From: Tetrapyrgos nigripes
Lineage: Eukaryota > Basidiomycota > Agaricomycetes > Agaricales > Campanellaceae
NCBI GenBank assembly: GCA_013368315.1
Contig: JAACJM010000210.1
Coordinates: 27,501-91,500, forward strand
Direction of reading: 5' to 3'
DNA: 64,000 nucleotides
The notes beneath the pieces are model-generated. The model saw only the letters and a program-made list of their open reading frames with translations. It did not search any database and was not told where the DNA came from. Positions 20,762 through 30,821 of the stretch are shown here, piece after piece. The position numbers were made by a program, and so were the translations under genes. Every line of letters starts with the position of its first letter. Position 1 is the first letter of the stretch.

Positions 20762-21360
20762 TTCAGAAGTTTTGAGTTTTGGGACATAGCAAAAGAGCGA
20801 CAGATATGAAGCTCTGAGTAATAAGAAGACGGTTGGAAAGAAAGTGCGAGTTTGAATGCCCTTTTTTTATAGCCTTCACGAACCTGAGAGCTAGGGAGAC
20901 GACCACATAAAGTGTGTTCACGAACCTCGGCCGCTATCATCGGGACAATGATTCAATTTAGTTGGGGGGAGATGGTGGTGTCAAGATAACACAAAGATCC
21001 GGAATAATCAGAAAGATTTCGATTTTCTCCATGTGTACATCAGGGTAATACCATGCCTTATTTCAACTACTATAGCACCAGTATTACAACCCTGAAGAAT
21101 CTTAAGATTGACTTAGATCTTAAAAACACACAAAAGAAAGAAGGTACAAGATCGATTTATTCAGTGCATCTATGTACAGAAAGCAACCAGACAGTAAGAA
21201 AACAAGCAGGATAGTAGTGATACAACTCAGAAGCGACAGGTATAAGTAGTAATACTATGCGAAGTCATTCGAGTGACAAGAAAGTATGCAGATAAAGTAA
21301 GATGACTATAAAAGAATAGTTAGAAGAAAATAAAAGAAGAATATCAAGGACTTACATGCT
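20762..21360. other. Intergenic region between antisense genes, with TATA box and PPT-like tract
   Basis: On the minus strand GCTATAAAAAAAG lies near 20,866-20,878, ~110 bp before gene B's start, a plausible promoter. AGTTGGGGGGAGATG at ~20,960 copies the polypurine tract found before the 3' LTR. The rest (to ~21,360) is A/G-rich without ORFs and would include gene A's 3' end. Confidence 0.5.
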
Positions 21361-24120
21361 TCAAACTTCGTCCTCATCGTTGGAGAAGGAAGAGATGGGT
21401 TTACTGAAAGTGACCCTGAGAGACAGCGCATTACGCGAACGGGAACGAGCCGGAGGAGAACCTTCGTGATGACGCGAATGGCTACGCGTGGACACTGGGG
21501 AAGTGGTTTCCTCATCCTCTTCCGTTCCTTGGTCCCTCTCACCAGCTGATGCGATCTGCTGCATCGTCTCCTTCTTCCTCAAGAATGTGGGAGACTTGGT
21601 CGAGACTCCAGACGAAGATTTTGAAGGGGTGGACTTCTTCATGCAAGGTGGCGTAGAATCCGGAGTGGTAACGGTAGCAGCAGGAGTCTGGGGAGGAGTA
21701 TCAACTCCGCATCGCCCTCGGAAACCTCGTCATCTTGACTAACAACGTCACCAACTCGAGGATGGGAAGGTCCAGCAATATGACTTGACGACGGAGAGGT
21801 GACCATGAGGTCAGCGAAGGAAGGATCTGGGAGAGAGGGCTGAGCAAGAGGCATAGAAGCTACGCGCAAAGCCCGAAGTGGCGAACCAAGAGAAGACGAG
21901 GGGACCACAGAGAAAGCCCCAGTGACCTCATCTCAGATAAGGGTGTTGGGTTCGGCCAGGGTATTGACTTCCCAGCCACCAACCACTGCGAGCTGCTGAA
22001 GACGCTCGCTGGTCACCTCCAGCCTACCTCCTTCTCCTCTAGCCAAGATCTCCATGATCAAAGCAGGGTCACAAGCCTGTTCACGCATCTTCGCCTGCTC
22101 AAAGGCGATCATCTCGTCTAGCTCTAAGACAGTCGCGCGAAGACCGTTGGCCTGAGCCTGAGTAGTTGACCGAATACGCATGAGCTCGAGGACTCGAGAC
22201 ACCGAAGTCTGTACCTCTAAAGAAAGAATAAAAGTAAGTAAGAGATAAAAAGACAAAGAAAAGAAAGACTCATGATGCGGGCTGTTACGTGCGAAGTAAC
22301 TTGCCATGTCCTTGAGCAGGAGCGCCTTAACGGTGTCAAACGTGTTGGAACACATCTGACCCGCCTTCTGGCAGCACTGGCATTTTGCAATGTGCACCGT
22401 ACCGTCAGATCCAATGCTCTGGACACCCTGCGCATCGCAAGTATGGTCCATCCGTTCCATACACCGGAAACAGGTGTTGGACAACTAAGAAATAAGATTA
22501 GAATAAGAAAAGACAGAAACGCAGTAAGAAGAGAAACTTACATGGCAGAAGTTGGCATTGGCACGAAGCCAAGTATCCAGGTTGACGGTTATAGGTACTC
22601 ACGTACCATAACCAACCCAAATGTTGGCCTTCGCAGCTTCTAGAAAATACAAGAAAGAACTGTAAGAAGAAGGAAAGAAAAGAACAAAATACATACCGGG
22701 AGTCAGCATATAAATGGCCTTATGCTGATTTCCGAAAGTATACTCGCTCTAGATGGGAAAGGCAGGCAGCAAGGTGTTCGCGAAGGGAAAAGAAAGGAAA
22801 AACATACCTTGTACCCGTACTTCTTAACGTCAAAGTCGGTGAGATCTTTGGCAGAGGCAAAGGCTTCAGAAATAGGATCGGTCCCATACTCGAAATCGAA
22901 TGGGACATCACTAGGGAGATGCCCATCGTGGTCCTCCTCTGCCTCCTCCTCGACAACAACTGCCTTGGCCTTGCCTTCGCCTTCGCCGACTTTGGCTTGA
23001 CCACCACCACCTCCTCTTCTTCCTCTTCTTCCTCTTCTTCCTCTACCACCGGAGTCTTTGCCTGTCTCGAAGCTGGAGTATCCTTCGCAATCTTCCGACC
23101 AAACCGGGAAGGCTTCACGAGCAGCGGTAACACGTCGTCACCGTCGTCCATATCATCATCGGAGACTGGGGGCAACGTTTGGGACCGGGTCCTGCGAGAA
23201 GAAGTGGTGGAAGGAGTTTTCAAGATGGATTTAGGCTTGGGAACGGGCCTAGCCTTCACAGATTTCTATTAATGAAGATATAGTCAGTAAAAAGAAAGAT
23301 CAAATAAGAAAAGAAGTATTAGAACTTACAAAGGTATCGGTCTTATGAGCTTTAGCCAGAGGCTTGCTATCTCCAAACAGTTCCTTGCGCTTACGCGTAG
23401 CACACGAAGGCGGAACCGCTACCACTGGCCTGATGGGAGCCAGTGTGATAGGAAGGAAGTGAGGAGGTGTAGGTACCAAGATACCAGGCACTGCAACTTC
23501 CTCCCTCGAATCTGGAACCGTCGAGGTAGAAGCCTTGGTAACCTTTCGAGCCGGTTTCGTGGCAGGAGAACCCTCGTGAGCTGGACGGGAACTACTCGCG
23601 AGCCTTGAGTCTGAAGTAGGCTCATCCTAAAAAGAAAAAAAAATCAGTAAGGAATAGCAAAAGAGAACTAAAACGCGTACTTTCAGATTTCTAGGCTTAA
23701 ATGCAGCCTCCAAAGAGAAATCCTGGTACAAAAAGAAGAAAACATTAGTTCACAAAAGGCATAAGACCTAAGGAAATATCTAGACTCACTGGGAAGTCCT
23801 CCCAAAGACGACAAGAAGCCTCCGAGGCCTCGATCGCCCAGTCGAGCTCTACCTTGGCACGAGCAGCTGCAGTCTCCCAGAAAGAGTCCACAGACGCGCA
23901 GGCTTTTGCATAAAGACCCCTGAGACGTTTGGGAGTCTGGTCACCGCAAACCTCTATGGAATACTGGAGGTGGCACCAGATAAGGGATTAGGATGATCAA
24001 GAACAGAGAGAAGAATATAAGAAGACACACCAAGAAAGGAAACAGTTTCCGAAAACTGTCCTGCTCCTCTCGCGAAGCACTGACCATCTTGTCCTCACGG
24101 GTGTCCGCCTGTACCAACAT
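21361..24120 (-). pseudogene. Antisense gene A inside the gypsy element, Cys-cluster protein
   Basis: A long intron-rich gene, family not recognised. First in-frame Met at 24,120 (MLVQADTREDKM). A TATATAAAA box lies ~160 bp upstream near 24,280. Around ten exons can be followed with short GT..AG introns: EVCGDQTPKRLRGLYAKA, a Pro/Ser-rich stretch with a basic KARPVPKPKSILK segment, an acidic run (poly-E near 23,030), YGTDPISEAFASAKDLTDF, then a cysteine cluster (CFRCMERMDHTC ... CQCCQKAGQMC) coded around 22,355-22,475 and a helical segment. TGA at 21,933-21,935 (fits CGA) and a one-base shift near 21,705 break the serine-rich C-terminus, which otherwise continues to 21,361. The Cys cluster could bind zinc or nucleic acid; that is inference. 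Confidence 0.6.
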
Positions 24121-24278
24121 TACGCGAAGTAATTCGCAGTGTTGAAGGTTGGCATCGTTCTTGGGATTGATGAGTCTGGGTTCGATATATGCACTCTGGA
24201 GAGGTAGCGAGAACTAAAGAAGTGGTGGTTGGATGAAAAGAAGGGACTTGTAAATATTTGGTGTTGGTTGAAGTTTTA

Positions 24279-24290
24279 TATACACGCGAA
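24279..24290 (-). promoter_or_regulatory. TATA box upstream of antisense gene A
   Basis: On the minus strand GTATATAAAACTTC precedes a pyrimidine-rich leader. Its presence suggests the antisense genes have their own promoters instead of relying on the LTR. Confidence 0.5.
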
Positions 24291-24675
24291 CTTCAACCAA
24301 AGCATGATTCGAAGCTTAAATGAACTCTATGCTCCTTCAGAAGCGGGAACTCATACAAGAACGCCGCGTTTCTAATTTTGGAAACCGGTATTGAATGAAA
24401 CGACATCATATCGGTTACGAACTTAACCAAGGACTGTCTCCAGTCTAGAGAGCGACAAGGCACAAGTCCTGGGGTTATCCCCTTTATGAATTCGGATTCT
24501 AGAGGTCGATATCTATCAAGAACGAGTCCCCATATGTCTATACTCCTCGAGACCCAAAATAAGTAGCAGAGTCTTGAATGTGTGTCAAGACTGATTTCTG
24601 GTCTGAACTTTACTTTACCTCACGACTCTTTGCTTATACCACGCGAATGCTTGACCGAGGACGGTCAACTCTTAG

Positions 24676-24686
24676 TTGGGGGGAGA
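24676..24686 (+). other. Polypurine tract
   Basis: TTGGGGGGAGA immediately before the TGATATG start of the 3' LTR, where plus-strand cDNA synthesis is primed. Its position confirms the LTR boundary. Confidence 0.8.
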
Positions 24687-25075
24687 TGATATGCCTGCCA
24701 AAAACTCGACTAGAACGAGTTAAAAAGCGTACATATATCAAGTATACGGATATATTATGTCTGTTTACTAGGGAATAAGGACTGAAGTGAGCCCAATCTA
24801 TCAGTTAAAGTGATTCTAGAGGCAACGTTCGCGAGCGCGATACGAAATAAGGATAAGTAGCCTCAAGAGGATGGTACATAAGTCCCTCAAGCTACTAAGT
24901 TCGATGTTCAAGTACTAGACTGCTTGTATACGTTTATACGTACATACCCAAGGCACTTGTTCACGAGTATAAGTATGTGTTACCTCTATTCACGATCCAT
25001 GGGATTACCAATGTGACATAGACTCAAGAAGATAAGATACAAGACTAAAGGAGATGAATGATAACAAGGAGATAC
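24687..25075 (+). repeat. 3' LTR, truncated
   Basis: It aligns with 5,647-6,052 of the 5' LTR up to AACAAGGAGA and then diverges. One 18-bp deletion (after TTCACGAG) and ten base differences are visible; all ten lie in CpG contexts. The loss of the remaining ~950 bp removes the element's right boundary. Confidence 0.85.
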
Positions 25076-25228
25076 CTCTGCCCATTGAGGCTTATGGAGA
25101 GCTCTCCCTTTCGCAGTTAATTGGGTGGTGTGCTTGGGTATGATTGGGGGAAGATCCAGCATATTTGTGGACAACCAGTAACCCATTTGGCTGTCAACGT
25201 CATAGAAGTGTTTCACAGGAGCAAGCAT
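25076..25228 (-). pseudogene. Short coding-like fragment
   Basis: The minus strand reads from ATG at 25,228: MLAPVKHFYDVDSQMGYWL then LPPIIPKHTTQL, ~50 residues before entering LTR sequence. Not recognised; probably the end of a gene cut by the truncation. Confidence 0.3.
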
Positions 25229-25456
25229 AGCAGTAATCTACTAGCATAATTGGTTTAGTGGGCTATAAGAGTGAGCAAAGTAGAATGTAAACATATGTTT
25301 CAGCTAACGGCAGACGAGAGCGAATGAACAGAGACGAAAGTTATACAAGCTAAAGACAAAGCAAATTAGTACACTAAAAGAAGCAGGACACGGTTATAAC
25401 TTACTAGGAATACTCGAGGAATACTACCAAGGTGGAAGGTAGGCTCGTGATACTTA
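25229..25456. other. Unassigned sequence
   Basis: Purine-rich, no ORF or repeat recognised. Confidence 0.5.
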
Positions 25457-26160
25457 ATCTACAGGAGCAGGTAATCAGGTTAGTGGGCCAGAGGAATGAG
25501 TCTGGTAGAAAGTGAACGTACTGTTAAATCACGAAAAAAAGAGATACAGAAGCTACAGAAAAAGAATATGATGCACTGAGTAAGAAGATTTAGCAGGTAC
25601 AACTTACCGAGCAATGTATTACCTCCAGAGGCGGACGACTGACTGTATTGTAGAACCGGCGCTTTGGTCTTGAAGATTCTCGGTCGATGTTGCAGAGACT
25701 ACTGTCATCTGCAACTACCAAGAATATCCTCGTTTGCGTTACAGACGAGGAGGATGGGTTGGAGGTCAAAAGGACGGGTTGGAGGTCCAAGCGTGAGATG
25801 AAGGTCAGAAGAAAAGTTCGTTACCCTAACCCTAGCCATTGTGGATGTGCTTGTCCTAATTGGGAATAAGCGCTGGCTAAGGGCCCATGGCCAAGCGAAG
25901 CCAAACTCCGTTAGCGGTACCTTGTACCGCAACTTCCACCACAAAATCAGGTACTGTTGGCAGTGTCAGAGATGCAGATGATAGCAGTCTCTGCACCTTT
26001 GGTGTTGCTTCTTCCGACAGTTCTGAGGCAGTTGCAGATGACAGTAGTCTCTGCAACGCGAATGGGAATCCTCAAGACTTCAAGACTCCGCAAGATCCTC
26101 AAGACTCGCTACCGTACTACCACTATACGGTTGCTCAGGGCATCTCCAGAAGTCGTCCGG
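25457..26160 (-). repeat. Right arm of ~650-bp inverted repeat
   Basis: Reverse complement of 2,711-3,354, including the ACCCTAACCCTAG tract at 25,823-25,835 and paired GCAGAGACTACTGT/ACAGTAGTCTCTGC blocks. It holds an extra duplicated stretch (GGGTTGGAGGTC twice near 25,757-25,787). Confidence 0.85.
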
Positions 26161-27245
26161 ATTCGATATGGCGTTTCTGAATTGGCTGTAACTTTGGAAC
26201 GCGAGATGTGTTTGCTTTGATTTTTTTATATTTGTATTCTCTTCGTCAAATCGATCCCATAGCGCCCCTGAGTTGCCCAGTTCCCTCGAAATCTCTCTTT
26301 CCCCCTTACCACCTCCACTCATCCTCAACCTCCCAGTCAAATTTCTTCATTCTGGACTTGATTCTAGCGTTATTCAACGCTCCGAATACGACAGTGGTGT
26401 TTTCAAAGCCGTCCAAAGCCGTCTGGATTCGATAAGGCCTATTTTCAGGTTTTGGGGTGTCTGAATTGGCTGTAACTTTGGAACGCGAGATGCGTTCGCT
26501 TTGATTTTTTTATATTTGTATTCTCTTCGTCAAATAGATCCCATAGCGCCCCCGAGTTGTCCAGTTCCCTCAAAATCTCGTTGTCCGCCACTCCCCTCTC
26601 TTCCCCCCTTACCACCTCTACTCCTCCTCAACCTCCCGGTCAAATTTCTTCATTCTGGACTTGATTCTAGCGTTATTCAACGCTCCAAATACGACGGTGG
26701 TGTTTTCGAAGCTGTCGAAAGCCTATTTTCGGGTTTTGAGGTTTCTGAATTGGCTGTAACTTTGGAACGCAAGATGTGTTTGCTTTGATTTTTATATATT
26801 CATATTCTCCTTGTCAAATCGATCCCGTAGCGCCCCCGAGTTGCCCAGTTCCCTCGAAATCTCATTGTCCACCCCTACCACCTCCACTCCTCCTCAACCT
26901 CCTGGTCAAATTTCTTCATTCTGGACTCAATTCTAGTGTTATTCAATTCTCTGAATACGACGGTGGTGTTTTCAAAGCCGTCAAAAGTCGTCTGGATTCG
27001 ATAAGGCCTATTTTCAGGTTTTGGGGTTTCTGAATTGGAGATGTGTTCGTTTTGATTTTTATATATTCATATTCTCCTCATCAAATAGATCCTGTAGCGC
27101 CCCCGAGTTGCCCAGTTCCCTCAAAATCTCATTGTCCACCATCCCCCTCTCTTCTCCCCTTACCACCTCCACTCCTCCTCCTCAACCTCCCAGTCAAATT
27201 TCTTTATTCTGGACTCGATTCTAGCGTTATTCAACACTCTGAATA
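26161..27245 (-). repeat. ~285-bp satellite, inverted copy of the 302-bp family
   Basis: CCTATTTTC(A/G)GGTTTTG starts near 26,438, 26,722 and 27,007, giving ~285-bp spacing. Units are slightly shorter than the left-hand ones because of internal deletions. ORFs such as 26,501-26,788 come from the repeat. Confidence 0.9.
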
Positions 27246-27260
27246 CGACGGGTTAGGGTT
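27246..27260. repeat. Interstitial telomere-like tract
   Basis: GGGTTAGGGTTAG at the satellite edge; AACCCTAACC also occurs near 27,318 and 27,531. TTAGGG is the usual fungal telomere unit, and such short tracts are common in subtelomeres. Confidence 0.6.
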
Positions 27261-27640
27261 AGTGGTCGGGATAAAAGGCTGAGACGACTCCCAAAAAAAA
27301 TTCAAACTCCCTCGATGAACCCTAACCTTAGCACATAAGAATCCCTCTCCCGTTGGTCGGGGGATGCACTTTTGCAATATGAGTTCCAAAAAGGAGAACA
27401 CAATACGAGTTGCAATAAAGGCAACACTAGTCGTACAAAAAAGACACAACATTTTTTTTAAAAAAACAACCTTTGCAAAAGCTTTGGAGTCATTTTTACA
27501 AAAGTTAGACACAGTTTTTCAAAAGCTATAAACCCTAACCCGTTGCAAGGCTTAGCCGATTATTGAGTCTTCAACTGTCACCTGGCTCAGTCTGGACGTC
27601 CGGACGCTGGCTTCTTGATATCCCATATAGTATTCTCTCT
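27261..27640. other. Unassigned A/T-rich stretch with TTTGCAAAAG motifs
   Basis: Contains CTTTGCAAAAGC, TTTTACAAAAGT and TTTTTCAAAAGC between 27,470 and 27,525, related to the palindrome that recurs at 47-59 kb. No gene recognised. Confidence 0.5.
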
Positions 27641-27654
27641 CAAGATGAAGCCTT

Positions 27655-28012
27655 TGTTGGACGCCCTGATCAACTCCATCGTTGAGGAAGGGTCTGCAGA
27701 GATGTACACGCCATCGCGCGTTGTCTCTGAACCTCACAGTTTGCATCTTTCTCTTTCTTCTTTCAGACCGTCGTTGGATGCCCTGGTCGACTCCATCGTT
27801 GAGGAAGGGTCTGCAGAGATGTACACGCCATTGCGCATTGTCTCTGGACCTCAAAGCCAGGGATCACTAGGACGGTTTGCATCTTTCTCTTTCTTCTTTC
27901 AGACCGTCGTTGGACGTCCTGGTCGACTCCATCATTGAGGAAGGGTCTGCAGAGATGTACACGCCATTGTGCGTTGTCTCTGGACCTCAAAGCCAGGGAT
28001 CACTACGACGGT
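27655..28012 (+). repeat. Three tandem units with exon-like ends
   Basis: GCCCTGRTC..CTCCATC(G/A)TTGAGGAAGGGTCTGCAGAG is repeated from 27,663, 27,780 and 27,916 (117 and 136 bp apart). Each unit ends in a CTTTCTCTTTCTTCTTTCAG pyrimidine tract plus AG, the image of a 3' splice site. Frames stay partly open but no family is recognised. Confidence 0.75.
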
Positions 28013-28557
28013 TTGTATTATTTCTGGGATACTTTTGTCTCCCTTCTTTTTGCGACGTTGGCTTGATTACTTACGTCTTCCTCGTTAGCTTTTGAAAGCG
28101 GTAGCCAAGAACAAACGCTATTGTTCGTCCTTATAGGGTGGTTCGAGAACTCTGACAGATTTGGAACAACGGGTTATATGTGCGTCGCTGTGATGCTTTG
28201 TTGTTCTTGCACTGCTGATCCGTCTGTCTTTATATGGAGGTGAGTTCCTAATTGTAAACTGCTAACCCTTTTTTGACTTTCAGAGCCCTGATCCTCCCTG
28301 CCACCCGCCTTGCCCTTTGTGTGAAAGGCGGGAGGTTACTCGGCCAATCCAGTACGCTAACCCTAGATTAGGGTCCCAGGCTGTTGGTTTTTTGAATTCT
28401 AGTAATACCTATAGTACTCTTGTATTGAAGAGGGGAGCAGAATATCAAGTTATTATATCCTTCTTCTTATATAGGCCACCCAACACTTTTAGGCAATGTC
28501 GCCGGAGTGAGCTCAAAATGGTTTGCAAAGTATTGTTTGGTATGGAGACACTACTTT
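28013..28557. other. No gene recognised
   Basis: Only small open frames (28,317-28,574). Nothing recognisable. Confidence 0.45.
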
Positions 28558-28986
28558 CTAAAATTCCACACTAACACTCACGTCTTCGTCATCCCAATCC
28601 AAACCCAAATCTTTCACCACAATCTCATCTGCAATCAAACAAGCTTGGACACCAAAACGATTCATACAAAAATCCACCCAGACAGAAAGGGCCACCACGG
28701 CCATCTCTGTCACTGCTTTCAGGTCCTGGCAGTCCCATCGGTTGTACAAGGTACACAATGAGACGAATTGAGAGTCGAGGTTTGGAAGTTGCAAGCCCGG
28801 GGAAAGGACAACTTTGGTTTGTTCAGTCAATTCGACTATCGCGAAATGAGCCAGTTCATAGTATCCCAAGCAGTGCTCCATGTGTAGTGGAGGGCTTTCC
28901 CAATGAGTAAGGGCCCTCATGGCATCTATAAACTCCTTATCAAAGCTTTCAGTCAGTGCAACGTGGAGCAACGCCCTGTCGGTCAA
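28558..28986 (-). CDS. Hypothetical protein fragment, 140 codons
   Basis: An open minus-strand frame without an ATG at its upstream end; it reads LLHVALTESFDKEFIDAMRAL and later WVDFCMNRFGVQACLIADE. Balanced composition suggests it is genuine coding sequence, probably an internal or last exon. A second frame at 29,016-29,204 (MGLALFGGSPQLSLL) lies just upstream and could be the first exon; the obvious splice (GTATGC..GACAG) does not keep frame. Family unknown. Confidence 0.4.
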   Translation of the reverse strand: MTDRALLHVALTESFDKEFIDAMRALTHWESPPLHMEHCLGYYELAHFAIVELTEQTKVVLSPGLQLPNLDSQFVSLCTLYNRWDCQDLKAVTEMAVVALSVWVDFCMNRFGVQACLIADEIVVKDLGLDWDDEDVSVSVEF

Positions 28987-29225
28987 AATACGACGCTAGC
29001 AAGTGTCGTATCAGTTCAGAAGAACTCGAAATGTGAACACCGATTGCATACCTCTCCATTCACATACAACACTGAGGATGCCACTTTTACAACAAGGGCG
29101 TAGAAAGAGACAGGCGGTTTAGCGGCGGGAATGATGAACGGCATAACTTTTTGGTTGTTGAGGAGTGAAAGTTGAGGCGACCCACCAAATAAAGCCAATC
29201 CCAAAGACGCTAGAAGCAGTTGTGT

Positions 29226-29322
29226 ACTCTTGTAAAAGACGCTTAACTTTTGTAAAAGACATTTAACTTTTGTAAAAGACGCTTAACTTTTGTAAAAGAC
29301 TCTCAACTTTTGTAAAAATTGT
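29226..29322 (+). repeat. 20-bp tandem repeat
   Basis: Five copies of AACTTTTGTAAAAGACGCTT, with a CTTTTGTAAAAG palindrome-like core in each. Confidence 0.85.
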
Positions 29323-29379
29323 GGTTATCGTACTTTTCAACTCTCACGTGACTTTGGAATCTCTCTTTCCCAAATTGTC

Positions 29380-29800
29380 ATGTCGACTACCAAAAGGGTT
29401 CAATCGGAATCCGCGGTGAGTACCTCAGCCAGTATTCTTACTTCACATTGTATAATATCCAAACAGGTTCTCCCAGCTGCCAAACGTGCAAGACCAGAAA
29501 TCATGGAAAAGTACCTGGGAAGGTCTGTTAAAACCTGGGCCATGTCTCAACACAAAGCCGATGCTTTCTCTTATTGTGAGGTACGCACTTTTAACGAGTC
29601 AAAGTAACGACATATAAATACAAATTAGACGTCGCTGGCGCTAGCCAAACCCGTTTCATCATCCATGGAACCTTCTGCAGCGGAACCTTCCAGACACGCA
29701 GAGCCTTTACCTTAGATTCCCCCCCCATGGAGCCTGTTTCTTCTGGGTCTTCTCTCCACCACTCGTCTGAGGCTACTGCTTCCAATGACCAACCCCCAGT
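29380..29800 (+). pseudogene. Small gene remnant with one intron
   Basis: ATG at 29,380 (MSTTKRVQSESA), a possible GTGAGT..CAG intron (29,415-29,466), then VLPAAKRARPEIMEKYLG and KTWAMSQHKADAFSYCE. The remainder is Ser/Pro-rich and broken. The family is not recognised, but N-terminal PAAKRARPE-like segments are common in transposon-associated fungal proteins. Confidence 0.3.
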
Positions 29801-29834
29801 AAGTCATCTTTATACTGCATTTCCCCTATACAAC

Positions 29835-30240
29835 GCCGACTTAAAGTGGAGTACTCTACGCCCAAAGCGTAGAGTACTGTCTGGTGTCCAGTGTTATACT
29901 CTACGCTTTGAGTGTCAAGTACATACCTGGACACTTAAAGTGAAGTACTCAATGCTTTAGGCGTAGAGTACTTGTCTGGTGTACTTGAATGTGCATAAAA
30001 ATGAAATTGCATGTATGCTCACGCAATATCATGCATCCAGAAATGAAACTACAAAGTGCGTGAACACCCTGAGTGTTCATGCAGTATGGATGCTCGGATG
30101 CGAAGAAATGATAGTAAAAATGGCTGATAGCCCAGGGCAGCTAGTGATGTACTCTACGCTTTGGGCAGAGAGTACTTGTGTAAAGTGACCTTGTGTCTAG
30201 TGATGTACTCTACAGTTTTGCATGAAGTGAAGCACTCTAC
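29835..30240. repeat. Palindromic cluster around TACTCTACGC
   Basis: AGTACTCTACGC and its complement GCGTAGAGTACT recur near 29,850, 29,870, 29,895, 29,960, 30,152 and 30,205 in both orientations, with AAGTGAAGTACTC variants. No gene recognised. Confidence 0.7.
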
Positions 30241-30261
30241 ACTCAAAGCGTTGAGAAACAT

Positions 30262-30500
30262 TTCACCAGAATGCCATCATCAACCTCGACAATAGATTGC
30301 TTGACACTGCTAAGTGTCTTGACATTATTGAGAGTCTCCCAAGGACATTGTCATTTTTATGGAATCAATTAGCTCTCATTGCCGATACCATTGATCAGTG
30401 CCCTCTGCTCAGCACTTCCCAACACTCCCAACAACTGCCCGACACAGTGCCGCCCAAACTTTGCAATTCAAAACTCATGTACTCAATTACCTCTTAGACT
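30262..30500 (+). repeat. Dispersed repeat (copy 2), MITE-free
   Basis: Homologue of 3,906-4,410 without the MITE; CCCAACAACTGCCCGACACAG near 30,425 is the unoccupied site. Confidence 0.75.
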
Positions 30501-30539
30501 TTTGGTAGATTGAATATGTGTATTATGTAGGTATGTATA

Positions 30540-30821
30540 CCAAATAGTCGTCCTATGTTGTAGATACTGCATGAACAGCTTGGTAGTTCACGCTCTTTGT
30601 ACTCTCATTTACTTCTACACATATGTATACATGTGTACTGCGTGAACGATATGGTCGGATACACAATCTCTACTCTCATTTTTCTGTACTCTCATCACTC
30701 CCATTTGTGTGTGTCCGACTTATTTGTTCATCCACAAATGAGAGTAGAATGTGCGTGAACGACTAGGTTGGACACACACATTCTACTGTCAACACTCTCA
30801 TTTGTGTGTGAACGATCTAGC
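30540..30821. repeat. GACTTGGTC-type palindromic repeats
   Basis: Repeated GTGTGTGTCCGACTT, GTGCGTGAACGACTAGG and ACTCTCATTTGTGTG blocks in both orientations, like 541-904. Confidence 0.6.

Larger units (their letters stand above)
5647..25075 (+). mobile_element. Ty3/gypsy LTR retrotransposon, decayed, with nested insertions
   Basis: It is bounded by near-identical sequences beginning TGATA(C/T)GCCTGCC at 5,647 and 24,687. Internally, in order: primer-binding region, gag with CCHC knuckle, DSG protease, RT with YIDD, RNase H, integrase with HHCC zinc motif and GPY-like tail. That protease-RT-RH-IN order defines Ty3/gypsy. Between integrase and the polypurine tract lie two antisense genes. 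Removing the two nested DNA transposons leaves ~14.5 kb. Every sense ORF carries stops or frameshifts, so it cannot move on its own. The 3' LTR is cut off after ~389 bp, so no target duplication can be checked. Confidence 0.9.

Noticed and set aside
22719..23272. Plus-strand Ser-rich ORFs opposite antisense gene A
   Set aside because: They mirror the poly-Glu and Lys-rich exons of the minus-strand gene, whose introns and exon order are coherent.
24687..25075. Solo LTR of an unrelated element
   Set aside because: It is preceded by a polypurine tract and matches the 5' LTR, so it is the truncated partner of the same element.
26208..27282. Series of 60-95 codon Pro/Leu/Ser-rich ORFs
   Set aside because: They repeat with the 285-bp satellite in parallel frames and occur inverted at 2.0-2.6 kb; repeat by-products.
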